DNA from: Aurelia coerulea
Lineage: Eukaryota > Cnidaria > Scyphozoa > Semaeostomeae > Ulmaridae
Length of the DNA stretch: 64,000 bases
Direction: 5' to 3'
Assembly (NCBI GenBank): GCA_039566865.1
Contig: CM076957.1
Span: forward strand, 8,875,896 to 8,939,895
The notes beneath the pieces are model-generated. The model saw nothing but the letters and a program-made list of their open reading frames with translations. It did not search any database and was not told where the DNA came from. The position numbers were made by a program, and so were the translations under genes. Of the stretch, positions 53,990 to 63,541 are shown piece after piece; position 1 is the first letter of the stretch; each line of letters opens with the position of its first letter.

Positions 53990-55190
53990 ACTTTTTGTGC
54001 TTATATTATGTTTTCTCAAATAAAATAAACATTTATTTAATCGATATTTGTTAATGCAGTAAAGCTAAAATGAGACTAAAGAAAAAGCTAATAACTATAG
54101 TAATTTTTCCAAGAATGGCTGCTACAGCACTAATATAGTGCTATAAAAGAAATTACTGGCAGAACCAAAGTTTTAAAGAACGAAGAGTGCAATACTCTTG
54201 ATAATATATATTTTAGCTACTAAAGTAAGTTAATTCACACTTTTTGTGTTTATATTTTGTTTTCTATGAGAAAATAAACATTTAATTAATCGATGTTTGC
54301 TTATACAGTAAAGCTAAAATGAGACTAAAAAGAAACCTAATGTTTATAGTAATTTTTCAAAAATTGGTTGCTGCAGCACTAATCAAGTGTTATAAAGAAG
54401 TTACTGGCAGAACTAATGTTTTAAAGGACGAAGAGTGCAATACTCTTTATAATATATATTGTAGCTACTAAAGTACGTTAATCCACACCTTTTGTGCTTA
54501 TATTTTTTTTTCTTTGAGAAAATAAACATTTATTTAATCGATGTTTGTTTATGCAGTAAAGCTAAAATGAACCGAAAGAAATAACTAATGTATATAGTAA
54601 TATTTTCAAAACATCGTGGCTGCATCACTAATAAAGTGCTATAAAGAAGTTACTGGCAGAACTAAAGTTATAAAGGACCATGAGTGCAATATTCTTTATA
54701 ATAGATATTTTGGCTACTTATGTAAGTTAATCCACAATTTTTGTGTTTGTATTTTGTTTTCTTTGAGAAAATGAACATTTAATTAATCGATGTTTGTTTA
54801 TGAAGTAAAGCTAAAATGAGACTAAACAAAAACTAATGTCAATAGTAATGTTTCCAAGAAAAGCTGCTACAGCACTAATATAGTGCTATAAAAGAAATTA
54901 CTGGCAGAACTATTGTTTTAAAGGACGAAGAGTGCAATATTCTTCATAATATATATTTTAGCTACTAAAGTAAGTTAATCCACACTTTTTGAGTTTATAT
55001 TTTGTTTTCTTTGAGAAAACAAATATTTATTTAATCGATGTTTGTTAATGCAGTAAAGCTAAAATGAGACTATAGAAAAAGCTAATGCCTATAGTTATTT
55101 TTCCAAGAATGGCTGCTACAGCACTAATATAGTGCTCTAAAAGAAATTACTGGCAGAACCAAAGTTTTAAAGAACGAAGAGTGCAATACT

Positions 55191-56651
55191 CTTGATAATA
55201 TATATTTTAGCTACTAAAGTAAGTTAATCCACACTTTTTGTGTTTATATTTTGTTTTCTTTGAGAAAATAAACATTTAATTAATCGATGTTTGTTTATAT
55301 CGTAAAGCTAAAATGAGACTAAAAAAAACCTAATATTTATAGTAATGTTTCAAAAATTGGTTGCTGCAGCACTATTCAAGTGTTATAAAGAGGTTACTGG
55401 CAGAACTAATGTTTTAAAGGACGAAGAGTGCAATACTCTTTATAATATATATTGTAGCTACTAAAGTACGTTAATCCACACTTTTTGTGCTTATATTTTT
55501 TTTTCTTTGAGAAAATAAACATTTATTTAATCGATGTTTGTTAATGCAGTAAAGCTAAAAAGAGACTAAAGAAAAAACTAATGTCTATAGTAATGTTTCC
55601 AAGAATGGCTGCTACAGCACTAATATAGTGCTATAAAAGAAATTACTGGCAGAACAAAAGTTTTAAAGAACGAACAGTGCAATACTCTTTATAATATATA
55701 TTGTAGCTACTAAAGTACGTTAATCTCAATTTTTGTTGTTATATTTTGTTTTCTTTGAGAAATTAAACATTTAATCAATCGATGTTTGTTTATGCAGTAA
55801 AGCTAAAATTAGACTAAAGAAAAAACTAATGTCTATAGTAATGTTTCCAAGAATGGCTGCTACAGCACTAATATAGTTCTATAAAAGAAATTACTGGCAG
55901 AACCAAAGTTTTAAAGAACGAAGAGTGCAATACTCTTTATAATATATATTGTAGCTACTAAAGTACGTTAATCCACACTTTTTGTTGTTATATTTTGTTT
56001 TCTTTGAGAAAAGAAACGTTTAATTAATCGATGTTTGTTTATGCAGTAAAGCTAAAATGAACCGAAAAAAAAAACTAATGTATATAGTAATATTTTCAAA
56101 AAATCGTGGCTGCATCACTAATAAAGTGCAATAAAGAAGTTACTGGCAGAACTAAAGTTTTAAAGGACCATGAGTGCAATATTCTTTATAATAGATATTT
56201 TGGCTACTTATGTAAGTTAATCCACAATTTTTGTGTTTGTATTTTGTTTTCTTTGAGAAAATGAACATTTAATTAATCGATGTTTGTTTATGAAGTAAAG
56301 CTAAAATGAGACTAAACAAAAACTAATGTCAATAGTAATGTTTCCAAGAAAAGCTGCTACAGCACTAATATAGTGCTATAAAAGAAAATACTGGCAGAAC
56401 TATTGTTTTAAAAGACGAAGAGTGCAATATTCTTTTTGATATATATTTTAGCAACTAAAGTAAGTTATTCCACACTTTTTGTTGTTTATATTTTGTTTTC
56501 TTTGAGAAAATGAACATTTAAATAATCAATGTTTGTTTATGGAGTAAAGCTAAAATGAGACTTAAGAAAAAACTAATGTCTATAGTAATTTTTCCAAAAA
56601 TAACTGCTTCAGCACTAATTTAGTGCTATAAAAGAAATTACTGGCAGAACC
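55191..56651 (+). repeat. Duplicated multi-monomer segment, copy 2 (offset about 2,981 bp)
   Basis: Partner of 52,210-53,670. Differences include TTAATCTCAATTTTTG near 55,720, where the first copy has TTAATCTACACTTTTTG. Confidence 0.82.
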
Positions 56652-57034
56652 AAAGTTTTAAAGAACGAAGAGTGCAATATTCTTTTTGATATATATTTTA
56701 GCAACTAAAGTAAGTTATTCCACACTTTTTGTTGTTTATATTTTGTTTTCTCAAATAAAATAAACATTTATTTAATCGATATTTGTTAATGCAGTAAAGC
56801 TAAAATGAGACTAAAGAAAAAGCTAATAACTATAGTAATTTTTCCAAGAATGGCTGCTACAGCACTAATATAGTGCTATAAAAGAAATTACTGGCAGAAC
56901 CAAAGTTTTAAAGAACGAAGAGTGCAATACTCTTGATAATATATATTTTAGCTACTAAAGTAAGTTAATTCACACTTTTTGTGTTTATATTTTGTTTTCT
57001 ATGAGAAAATAAACATTTAATTAATCGATGTTTG

Positions 57035-57493
57035 CTTATACAGTAAAGCTAAAATGAGACTAAAAAGAAACCTAATGTTTATAGTAATTTTTCAAAAATT
57101 GGTTGCTGCAGCACTAATCAAGTGTTATAAAGAAGTTACTGGCAGAACTAATGTTTTAAAGGACGAAGAGTGCAATACTCTTTATAATATATATTGTAGC
57201 TACTAAAGTACGTTAATCCACACCTCTTGTGCTTATATATTTTTTTCTTTGAGAAAATAAACATTTATTTAATCGATGTTTGTTAATGCAGTAAAGCTAA
57301 AATGAGACTAAAGAAAAAACTAATGTCTATAGTAATGTTTCCAAAAATGGCTGCTACAGCACTAATATAGTGCTATAAAGGAAATTACTGGCAGAACAAA
57401 AGTTTTAAAGAACGAACAGTGCAATACTCTTTATAATATATATTGTAGCTACTAAAGTACGTTAATCTACACTTTTTATTGTTATATTTTGTT
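57035..57493 (+). repeat. Satellite segment duplicated across the large island, left copy
   Basis: Recurs at 63,542-64,000 with an exact offset of 6,507 bp. Shared variants are CTAAAAAGAAACCTAATG, CTTATATATTTTTTTC, TTTCCAAAAATGGC, CGAACAGTGCAATAC and ACTTTTTATTG. It shows that the satellite on both sides of the island belongs to the same local family. Confidence 0.85.
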
Positions 57494-58509
57494 TTCTTTG
57501 AGAAAATAAACATTTAATCAATCGATGTTTGTTTATGCAGTAAAGCTAAAATGAAACGAAAGAAATAACTAATGTATATAGTAATATTTTCAAAAAATCG
57601 TTGCTGCATCACTAATAAAGTGCAATAAAGAAGTTACTGGCAGAATTAAAGTTTTAAAGGACCATGAGTGCAATATTCTTTATAATAGATATTTTGGCTA
57701 CTTATGTAAGTTAATCCACAATTTTTGTGTTTGTATTTTGTTTTCTTTGAGAAAATGAACATTTAATTAATCGATGTTTGTTTATGAAGTAAAGCTAAAA
57801 TGAGACTAAACAAAAACTAATGTCAATAGTAATGTTTCCAAGAAAAGCTGCTACAGCACTAACATAGTGCTATAAAAGAAATTACTGGCAGAACTATTGT
57901 TTTAAAGGACGAAGAGTGCAATACTCTTGATGATATATATTTTAGCTACTAAAGTAAGTTAATCCACACTTTTTGTGTTTATATTTTGTTTTCTTTGAGA
58001 AAATAAACATTTAATTAATTGATGTTTGTTTATACAGTAAAGCTAAAATGAGACTAAAGAAAAACCTAATGTTTATAGTAATGTTTCAAAAATTGGTTGC
58101 TGCAGCACTTATAAAGTGTTATAAAGAAGTTACTGGCAGAACTAAAGTTTTAAAGGACGAAGAGTGCAATATTCTTTATAATATATATTTTGGCTATTAA
58201 AGTAAGTTAATCCACACTTTTTGTGTTTTTATTTTGTTTTTTTTTCAGAAAATGAACATTTAATTAATCGATGTTTGTTTATGCAGTAAACCTAAAATTA
58301 GACTAAAGAAAAAACTAATGTCTATAGTAATGTTTCCAAGAATGGCTGCTTCAGCACTAATATAGTGCTCTAAAAGAAGTTACTGGCAGAACTAAAGTTT
58401 TAAAGGACGAAGAGTGCAATACTCTTTATAATATATATTTTTGCTACTAAAGTAAGTTAATCCACACTTTTTGTGCTTATATTTTGTTTTCTTTGAGAAA
58501 ATAAACATT

Positions 58510-58625
58510 AACTCCTGCGGCCAGGTAAACACAGAGAAAATAGACAAGCTTTGGCAGTTACTTGGGGTCGCATTCAATTAAAGTAGTACTCTAAAATACA
58601 ACAACTCACGTAGTAATAATTTCCC
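58510..58625. other. Left edge of island
   Basis: About 115 bp between the satellite and the TAG minisatellite, beginning ACTCCTGCGGCCAGG. Nothing recognisable; a minus-strand frame over 58,392-58,577 runs across the satellite junction and is a chance frame. Confidence 0.6.
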
Positions 58626-59118
58626 CCTAGTAGTAGTAGTAGTAGTAACTCTCTCCTACCCGGAGAGAAATTCCCTTCTTCCCTACCCGGGAAGTAGTAG
58701 TAGTAGTTCCTTCTTCCCTACCCGGGAAGTAGTAGTAGTAGTAGTATTCCCTTCTTCCCTACCCGGGAAGTAGTAGTAGTAGTAGTATTCTCTTCTTCCC
58801 TACCCGGGAAGTAGTAGTAGTAGTAGTATTCCCTTCTTCCCTACCCGGGAAGTAGTAGTAGTAGTATTCCTTTCTTCCCTACCCGGGAAGTAGTAGTAGT
58901 AGTAGTAGTAGTAACTCTCTCCTACCCGGAGAGAACTTCCCTACCCGGGAAGTAGTAGTAGTAGTAGTAGTAACTCTCTCCTACCCGGAGAGAACTTCCC
59001 TACCCGGGAAGTAGTAGTAGTAGTAGTAGTAACTCTCTCCTACCCGGAGAGAACTTCCCTACCCGGGAAGTAGTAGTAGTAGTAATTCTCTCACCACCGG
59101 ACTCACTTCCCTACTCGG
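58626..59118 (+). repeat. Hairpin/(TAG)n composite minisatellite
   Basis: Two kinds of perfect hairpin with the same TACCC loop alternate with TAG-repeat spacers. Type 1 is TCTCTCC-TACCC-GGAGAGA, seen at about 58,650, 58,914, 58,973 and 59,033. Type 2 is ACTTCCC-TACCC-GGGAAGT (or CTTCCC/GGGAAG), seen at about 58,678, 58,714, 58,755, 58,797, 58,838, 58,877, 58,936, 58,995 and 59,054. The last three full units are regular, ~59 bp each, with one type 1, one type 2 and a TAG run. Degenerate units follow at 59,086 (CTCTCACCACCGG) and 59,106 (TTCCC-TACTC-GGGAA). Confidence 0.85.
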
Positions 59119-59187
59119 GAAATGACGACCAGTAGTGAGGTCGGACAGACCACCCGCAGGGATATGAGCTAAAATGTATATTATGAG

Positions 59188-59222
59188 GTTTCAACGAAAC
59201 ATTGACCACCATAAGGGTGGTC
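59188..59222 (+). other. Two consecutive small hairpins
   Basis: GTTTC-AAC-GAAAC at 59,188-59,200 and GACCACC-ATAAG-GGTGGTC at 59,204-59,222, separated by 3 nt, downstream of the minisatellite. Perfect stems of 5 and 7 bp. No function recognised. Confidence 0.6.
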
Positions 59223-60060
59223 CAGCCGCCAAAATTCACTGCCAAAATACAACCCCAATATTGCCAAAGCCTGTAATGGTTGCCAGGATTCCGAGCTACA
59301 AACTAAAGTACTAATAATAACATTAGAGATACTCCTCAAGATGCCGTCAGGGGTACGGATATTCTGTCCATAACAGCTGCTCAACCAGCGAAAAGTTTTT
59401 TATGAGCTAATCTGGAACTTTAGCAGCAACTGCTGTTGTTGCTGTTGTTGCTGCGCCAATGGGAAAGCGGTGACTTGTAGGGCTTTTAGGACTGATATGC
59501 TGGGAAGTTGTTTCTGAATCGATATTTCATTGGTATGGCTGAACTGACATATTGTTACTGAGAGTTTTTAGCCTGGTGATTGTGCTGGTTCGATGTGCTG
59601 CAGGAGTGTTGTAATTAGTCAAGATTCCAAGCTTGAAGTGGTGCTGGTGCTAGTTGACCTCCATTGGGACCAGTTGGCAGAGGTTTGGTACCTGAAACAA
59701 GACAAAAAAGAAAGAAAGCCGCAAGCCGATCAATTGTTCCAGGGATATGCTGCACACTGACAGCGGATTTGTGTTGGATTGCACTGCAAATACTAAAGAA
59801 GTGGGGTACAGCAATTGACAGATCTACTACATTTGGAGTCTTCAGTGAATGACCGACGGAAGGACGAAATATGTTAACTGCATGATTGTTTAGTCTTGGA
59901 AAGAATTATAACGCTTGATTGTGTGACCATATGCTTTGGTGACATTACTGGTGCACACATCGTCACATGGTGCACACAAGTTCAGGCGCTACCTATCTTA
60001 CTCCGCCCAGTAAAAGCCCTATGAGTCAGTAGTTGTGGACTCAGTTTGAAGTAACAGTAG
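59223..60060. other. Unassigned sequence with a short trinucleotide tract
   Basis: No recognisable gene. A GTTGCTGTT-type tract lies at about 59,430-59,453. A plus-strand frame of 62 codons (59,664-59,852, non-ATG start, TGA just upstream) has a basic segment but no recognised motif and no supporting splice sites. Minus-strand frames here look like chance. Confidence 0.5.
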
Positions 60061-60100
60061 TGGTGGAACTCTGACCTACCCAGAGAGAACCTGGGGAGTA
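60060..60100 (+). repeat. Diverged unit of the hairpin minisatellite
   Basis: GTGGTGGAACTCTGACCTAC, then CCAGAGAGAACC and a TGGGGAGTAATAAG segment. Compared with the regular unit (AACTCTCTCCTACCCGGAGAG, then the type 2 hairpin, then TAG repeats), order and spacing are kept while the bases have drifted. It lies about 950 bp from the main cluster. Confidence 0.55.
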
Positions 60101-60237
60101 ATAAGTTGTAACTTCCTGAGACTAGGCAATGAAGCTAGCAGTGGTGGCATTGGTGCAAGTACTGTAGTAACTTCACATTCATTCCTAGCCAGCAAAGATT
60201 ACCATGATCAGATTTCAAACCCAGGCAGTATTTATAT

Positions 60238-60270
60238 AAGATACCATATCTGAAGGAAACATGGTATCTT
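60238..60270 (+). other. Perfect 10-bp inverted repeat
   Basis: AAGATACCAT at 60,238-60,247 pairs with ATGGTATCTT at 60,261-60,270 across a 13-nt loop, just after TTTATAT. It could be a stem-loop in RNA or the core of a small foldback element; no target duplication was found around it. Confidence 0.65.
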
Positions 60271-61260
60271 CTACCTCCCTATAAGTGAGACCTAAGTATT
60301 TAGTAGCAATTATGGCTAATGATGATCATAATAGGAACGATAATATGTGAGCAAGTGAGTAGCTCAATCACGCGCAGCGCTCAAGCTGTACTTTGAGGGA
60401 GAATATTTCAGCGAATTATCTATTTTGAGATTTGGTATGACTTTGCAAACTTTTGTTAAAAATTGTAAAAATATATTCACCAACAAGTTGGAGAAAGTGA
60501 TTATCTTCATTTGCCTGAAGAAATACCTGAAATAAAAGACAAAAACAAAAAAAACGAAAGGTGGGGGGGGGGTTGCCATATTCTGGCTGCTATTGTATCT
60601 CATTCTTAATTTTTTTTTTTTTTACTTTCCGTTATTTCCGTTGTTGTCATGGTACGTGGACGGACTGGTGTTTTGCCTGTACCTGTGAGTAGAGTATGAT
60701 CAATTAAGTAAAAGGCAGAGATGTAAATGGACCATTGGACGAGCTACACCTATCTTAACAAGAATAATAAAAGTTAAGTGGTTCCAATGAGACTCTGTTT
60801 ATGTCAGGTTGTTAGTACGGCTTAAACAGTCTGGGCCTTGGAAGCGTATGATAAAACCGCGAGTAAAACCATGGAGCTATATTCCTACACAGCTGCCATA
60901 AATTTTCGCTCCATTCCTGTGCAACAGGTTCTTGCTGTGTAAGGGCTTACCATGAATTTACCAGGCAGAAGGGTTTCAAATGATGTTACTGCAGTCAACA
61001 GATACCTTTACCTCATACCAGGAAAGTTTAAAAAAGACAACGGACCATCTTATCGCTGCACAGGAAAATAGCAAAATATGCAAGGCCAATTGACTCATTA
61101 AGGGTGTGGGAAGGCGGGTTGGTTGCCAATACTGCATGCAATCTTTTGGAGTTTAACAATTACATTACTATACACGGTAACTAAGTCTGATGCGAAGCGA
61201 TTACTGCACGATGTGATACTAACTCAACCACAAAAACCGTGGACAACAGTTTTGCCAGTA
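60271..61260. other. Unassigned sequence with homopolymers
   Basis: Holds a 10-G run (60,563-60,572) and a 14-T run (60,610-60,623). An ATG in good context (GTCATGG, 60,649) opens a 12-codon frame before CCTGTGAGT, which could be a first exon and donor, but this is too short to accept. I see no recognisable protein motif in the rest. Confidence 0.45.
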
Positions 61261-61261
61261 A

Positions 61262-61312
61262 ACCCACTACACAGCAACAGCAACTACTTTTATTGCTGGT
61301 TTAACAGTGGGT
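61262..61312 (+). other. Nested inverted repeat
   Basis: ACCCACT (61,262-61,268) pairs with AGTGGGT (61,306-61,312). Inside it, CAGCAA (61,272-61,277) pairs with TTGCTG (61,293-61,298). The two stems are separated by 3 nt on one side and 7 on the other. It may form a cruciform or RNA stem with an internal loop; no element family recognised. Confidence 0.5.
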
Positions 61313-61571
61313 ATCCTCCTAATTCTTCATGATGAAACTACATTTACTAGTATTATAGACGTGTACTGCAAAAGATTAAGTTGTGCTAATATTTTTGTAT
61401 GTTTGTTTTGTTTCTTATACATGGGTCCAGGTTGGGATTTGTTAAGCTTGTTTGTTGGTGGTCTTGTATTGCATTGCAGGAGCTAAAATTTCTGAACCTG
61501 GAAAGGTACAATGATGGAGTTGGTGCTCAAACAGTAGGTAATTGCTCCTTGCTATGCCCGGGTAATAATAT

Positions 61572-61700
61572 ATATGTTATTGCAATGCTCGGGTAATAGG
61601 CTATCTCAATGTCATACCAGCTAGTAGAAAAGACTTAGGGATGTTAGTGGATGCTAAGTGACACCTAAATGTAGGCAATAAAGGAGCAACGCCTTGTAAC
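61572..61700 (+). pseudogene. Decayed LINE reverse-transcriptase fragment
   Basis: Read in the frame of 61,611, the peptide runs VIPASRKDLGMLVDAK, then a TGA stop, then HLNVGNKG. 'EKDLGVLVDxKL' followed by 'H..........KA' is a well-known conserved stretch in the thumb-proximal region of CR1, L2, Jockey and related non-LTR reverse transcriptases. The in-frame stop and the absence of other conserved blocks make this a relic. It is unrelated in position to the LINE copies in the satellite, which cover a more C-terminal region. Confidence 0.6.
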
Positions 61701-62040
61701 AAAAGTTCCTGCACAACCCCACCAACCAGGTAAATGTTAATCAGGAGCTGTAAGCTCTTTTTTTTTACATTGACGAACATATTACCCTGCTAAAATCATT
61801 TCTACCTACCGCTTGTTCATCAATACTGCTTTGCTGTGCTGATGATGGGAAGGGCACATCTGCGTTTGCTGATTAGCTGTATGACCAAGATCTTGCCAGA
61901 AAGAAGGAGCTACCCTGACAAATTTGTTGGGTGACGACAGACAGACGAAAACCAGTAGTTTGGTAGTTATTGCATTGTTCAAGGTGATACGAACTCGTTG
62001 CTTTATGTATCTTTATTAGCCAGAGAGTGAACATGATGTC

Positions 62041-62205
62041 AACTTGTTGAGGTGGCTTTGGTGCTTTTTTCTGACTGTTAAGCAGGCGCAAAAGGAGCAA
62101 TCCGTTGCCAAATATGGAACAGTTTGTTGCAAAATGAGCGGTCAGACCTGTGTGAACAGTGTTGAGTGGTTCAAGGTAGGTCACACAACTCGATGGGGAC
62201 ACTGA
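62041..62205 (+). pseudogene. Possible mariner-like transposase N-terminal relic
   Basis: In one plus-strand frame a peptide reads KMSGQTCVNSVEWFKVGHTT and closes at TGA. The pattern '(M)S.QTV..WVEWFK.GRTS' is typical of the helix-turn-helix region of mariner-type transposases. The match is partial, lacks catalytic blocks, and overlaps a 115-codon minus-strand frame (61,873-62,220) for which I see no family. Low confidence. Confidence 0.22.
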
Positions 62206-62353
62206 CTTTCTAAGTCGCAAATTGATGAAGGCATGTTTGGACAGGAAGATCTCTCAATGAACCATAACTGATCCATGTACGTACGACAGAACTTGTGCAG
62301 AGGCTACCTTTATTGTAGTACCTTTCTTTAACTATGTTTATGTCCTTGTGCAG

Positions 62354-62529
62354 ATACGTTTACAGCCAAGCCCCGGAGTTCTTCCGGCGGTGACAGACAA
62401 CAGAGGGTGGGCCTATCTAGGCCTCCGAGTGTCTTTGGTCTTCCCTCTTCAACAAAATCCGATACTGCGACAAGAAAGCCAATCTTTTCTCCTCGAATCT
62501 TAGAACAGACAACTCAACTTGATAAATGA
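62354..62529 (+). CDS. Candidate terminal coding exon
   Basis: A strong acceptor-like tract (CTTTCTTTAACTATG, then TTTATGTCCTTGTGCAG) ends at 62,353. From there one frame (first full codon 62,356) stays open for 57 codons to TGA at 62,527-62,529, and AATAAA follows at 62,535-62,540. The peptide begins TFTAKPRSSSGGDRQQ, continues with RPPSVFGLPSS and ends ILEQTTQLDK, a Ser/Pro/Arg/Lys-rich disordered composition typical of real eukaryotic protein tails and unlike the frames around it. The codon split is phase 1. I could not identify the upstream exons or the family. A GTAAGT at 62,545 could be an alternative donor. Coding status is a hypothesis. Confidence 0.35.
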
Positions 62530-62534
62530 CACCA

Positions 62535-62540
62535 AATAAA
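62535..62540 (+). terminator. Possible polyadenylation signal
   Basis: AATAAA six bases after the TGA of the candidate exon. The hexamer is common by chance in this composition; its support is only its position. Confidence 0.25.
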
Positions 62541-62776
62541 CGACGTAAGTGCACCAAAACCCTCAGCATCTTCGTAAGTTCACGACAGAAATTTGCTGAA
62601 ATTTTTTATATGACCAAACATGAGAGATCGACTTTCACGAGGCAGGAAGAGGTTTGGACGCGCCTTGATTGGGGGACTGAGACGATACCGAGCCTTATAA
62701 GGCAATGACAACAAAAATGGTTACCTGATTGCCTTGTCGTTAAAATACATTTACTCCTTTGGGCGTAAATGTTAAC
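62541..62776. other. Right edge of island
   Basis: A 60-codon plus frame (62,526-62,708) starts over the candidate exon's stop and has no recognised motif. The edge reads GGGCGTAAATGTTAAC before the satellite resumes. Nothing else recognised. Confidence 0.5.
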
Positions 62777-63541
62777 TTTAATTAATCGATGTTTGTTTAT
62801 GCAGTAAAGCTAAAATGGAACGAAGGAAAAAACTAATGTCTATAGTAATGTTTCCAAGAATGGCTGCTACAGCACTAATATAGTTCTATAAAAGAAATTA
62901 CTGGCAGAACCAAAGTTTTAAAGAACGAAGAGTGCAATACTCTTTATAATATATATTGTAGCTACTAAAGTACGCTAATCCACACTTTTTGTTGTTATAT
63001 TTTGTTTTCTTTGAGAAAATGAACATTTAAATAATCAATGTTTGTTTATACAGTAAAGCTAAAATGAGACTAAAAAAAAACCTAATGTTTATAGTAATGT
63101 TTCAAAAATTGGTTGCTGCAGCACTAATAAAGTGTTATAAAGAAGTTTTCTGGGAGAACTAAAGTTTTAAAGGACGAAGAGTGCAATACTCTTTATAATA
63201 TATATTGTAGCTACTAAAGTACGTTAATCCACACTTTTTGTGCTTATATTATGTTTTCTCAAATAAAATAAACATTTATTTAATCGATATTTGTTAATGC
63301 AGTAAAGCTAAAATGAGACTAAAGAAAAAGCTAATAACTATAGTAATGTTTCAAAAATTGGTTGCTGCAGCACTAATAAAGGGTTATAAAGAAGTTACTG
63401 GGAGAACTAAAGTTTTAAAGGACAAAGAGTGCAATACTCTTTATAATATATATTGTAGCTACTAAAGTACGTTAATCCACACTTTTTGTGCTTATATTAT
63501 GTTTTCTCAAATAAAATAAACATTTATTTAATCGATGTTTG

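Larger units (their letters stand above)
45502..58509 (+). repeat. Satellite array, block 5
   Basis: Continues with a third higher-order unit up to about 48.5 kb that follows the order of the previous two, then with a rearranged mixture of the same monomers (recurrent AACCGAAAGAAATAAC with CGTGGCTGCATCAC, ACTAAACAAAAACT, TTATATCGTAAAG and CTCAAATAAAATAAAC units). A 5-bp duplication (CTCTTTACTTTATAAT) marks two related monomers at about 49,960 and 51,455. The block ends at AAAATAAACATT, where the large island begins. Only the 50-codon frames discussed elsewhere are open. Confidence 0.96.
58510..62776. other. 4.27-kb non-satellite island
   Basis: Ordinary-complexity DNA inserted between a monomer that stops at AAATAAACATT and one that resumes at TTTAATTAATCG. 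Apart from an overlap of a few T/A bases the two sides reconstitute one normal monomer (AACATTTAATTAATCG), so the island sits at one point in the array. TTAA is present at both edges (58,508-58,511 and 62,778-62,781). The contents are a hairpin/TAG minisatellite, retrotransposon relics, isolated hairpins, simple repeats and one candidate exon, listed separately. Confidence 0.85.

Noticed and set aside
1..58509. CRISPR array
   Set aside because: Repeats are ~248 bp and contiguous, with no unique spacers of constant length, no cas genes and no leader; eukaryotic features are present.
58392..58577. 61-codon minus-strand frame across the satellite-island junction
   Set aside because: Part of it is the reverse complement of a satellite monomer; no motif, and it depends on the junction.
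58626..59118. Telomere-like repeat because of CCCTACCC-type strings
   Set aside because: The CCC strings belong to hairpin arms and the TACCC loop; there is no tandem TTAGGG or CCCTAA.
59181..59384. 67-codon minus-strand frame
   Set aside because: No recognisable domain or splice context; it overlaps two hairpins; length is within chance expectation.
59664..59852. 62-codon plus frame with a basic cluster (RQKRKKAASRS)
   Set aside because: Non-ATG start, an in-frame TGA two codons before it, no clear splice acceptor and no known motif.
60649..60684. Possible first exon MVRGRTGVLPVP followed by GTGAGT
   Set aside because: Only 12 codons, and its phase (0) does not join the candidate terminal exon (phase 1) without unseen middle exons.
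61123..61596. 69- and 65-codon plus frames
   Set aside because: No motifs; non-ATG or arbitrary starts; they overlap a nested inverted repeat and precede a LINE relic in another frame.
61873..62220. 115-codon minus-strand frame
   Set aside because: The longest frame in the island, but no family, motif or splice support was recognised; a competing weak transposase-like signal lies on the opposite strand.
58510..62776. Terminal inverted repeats of a DNA transposon at the island ends
   Set aside because: The ends (ACTCCTGCGGCC and GTAAATGTTAAC) are not inverted copies of each other; CTCCTGC and GCAGGAG at about 59,600 is a short internal coincidence.
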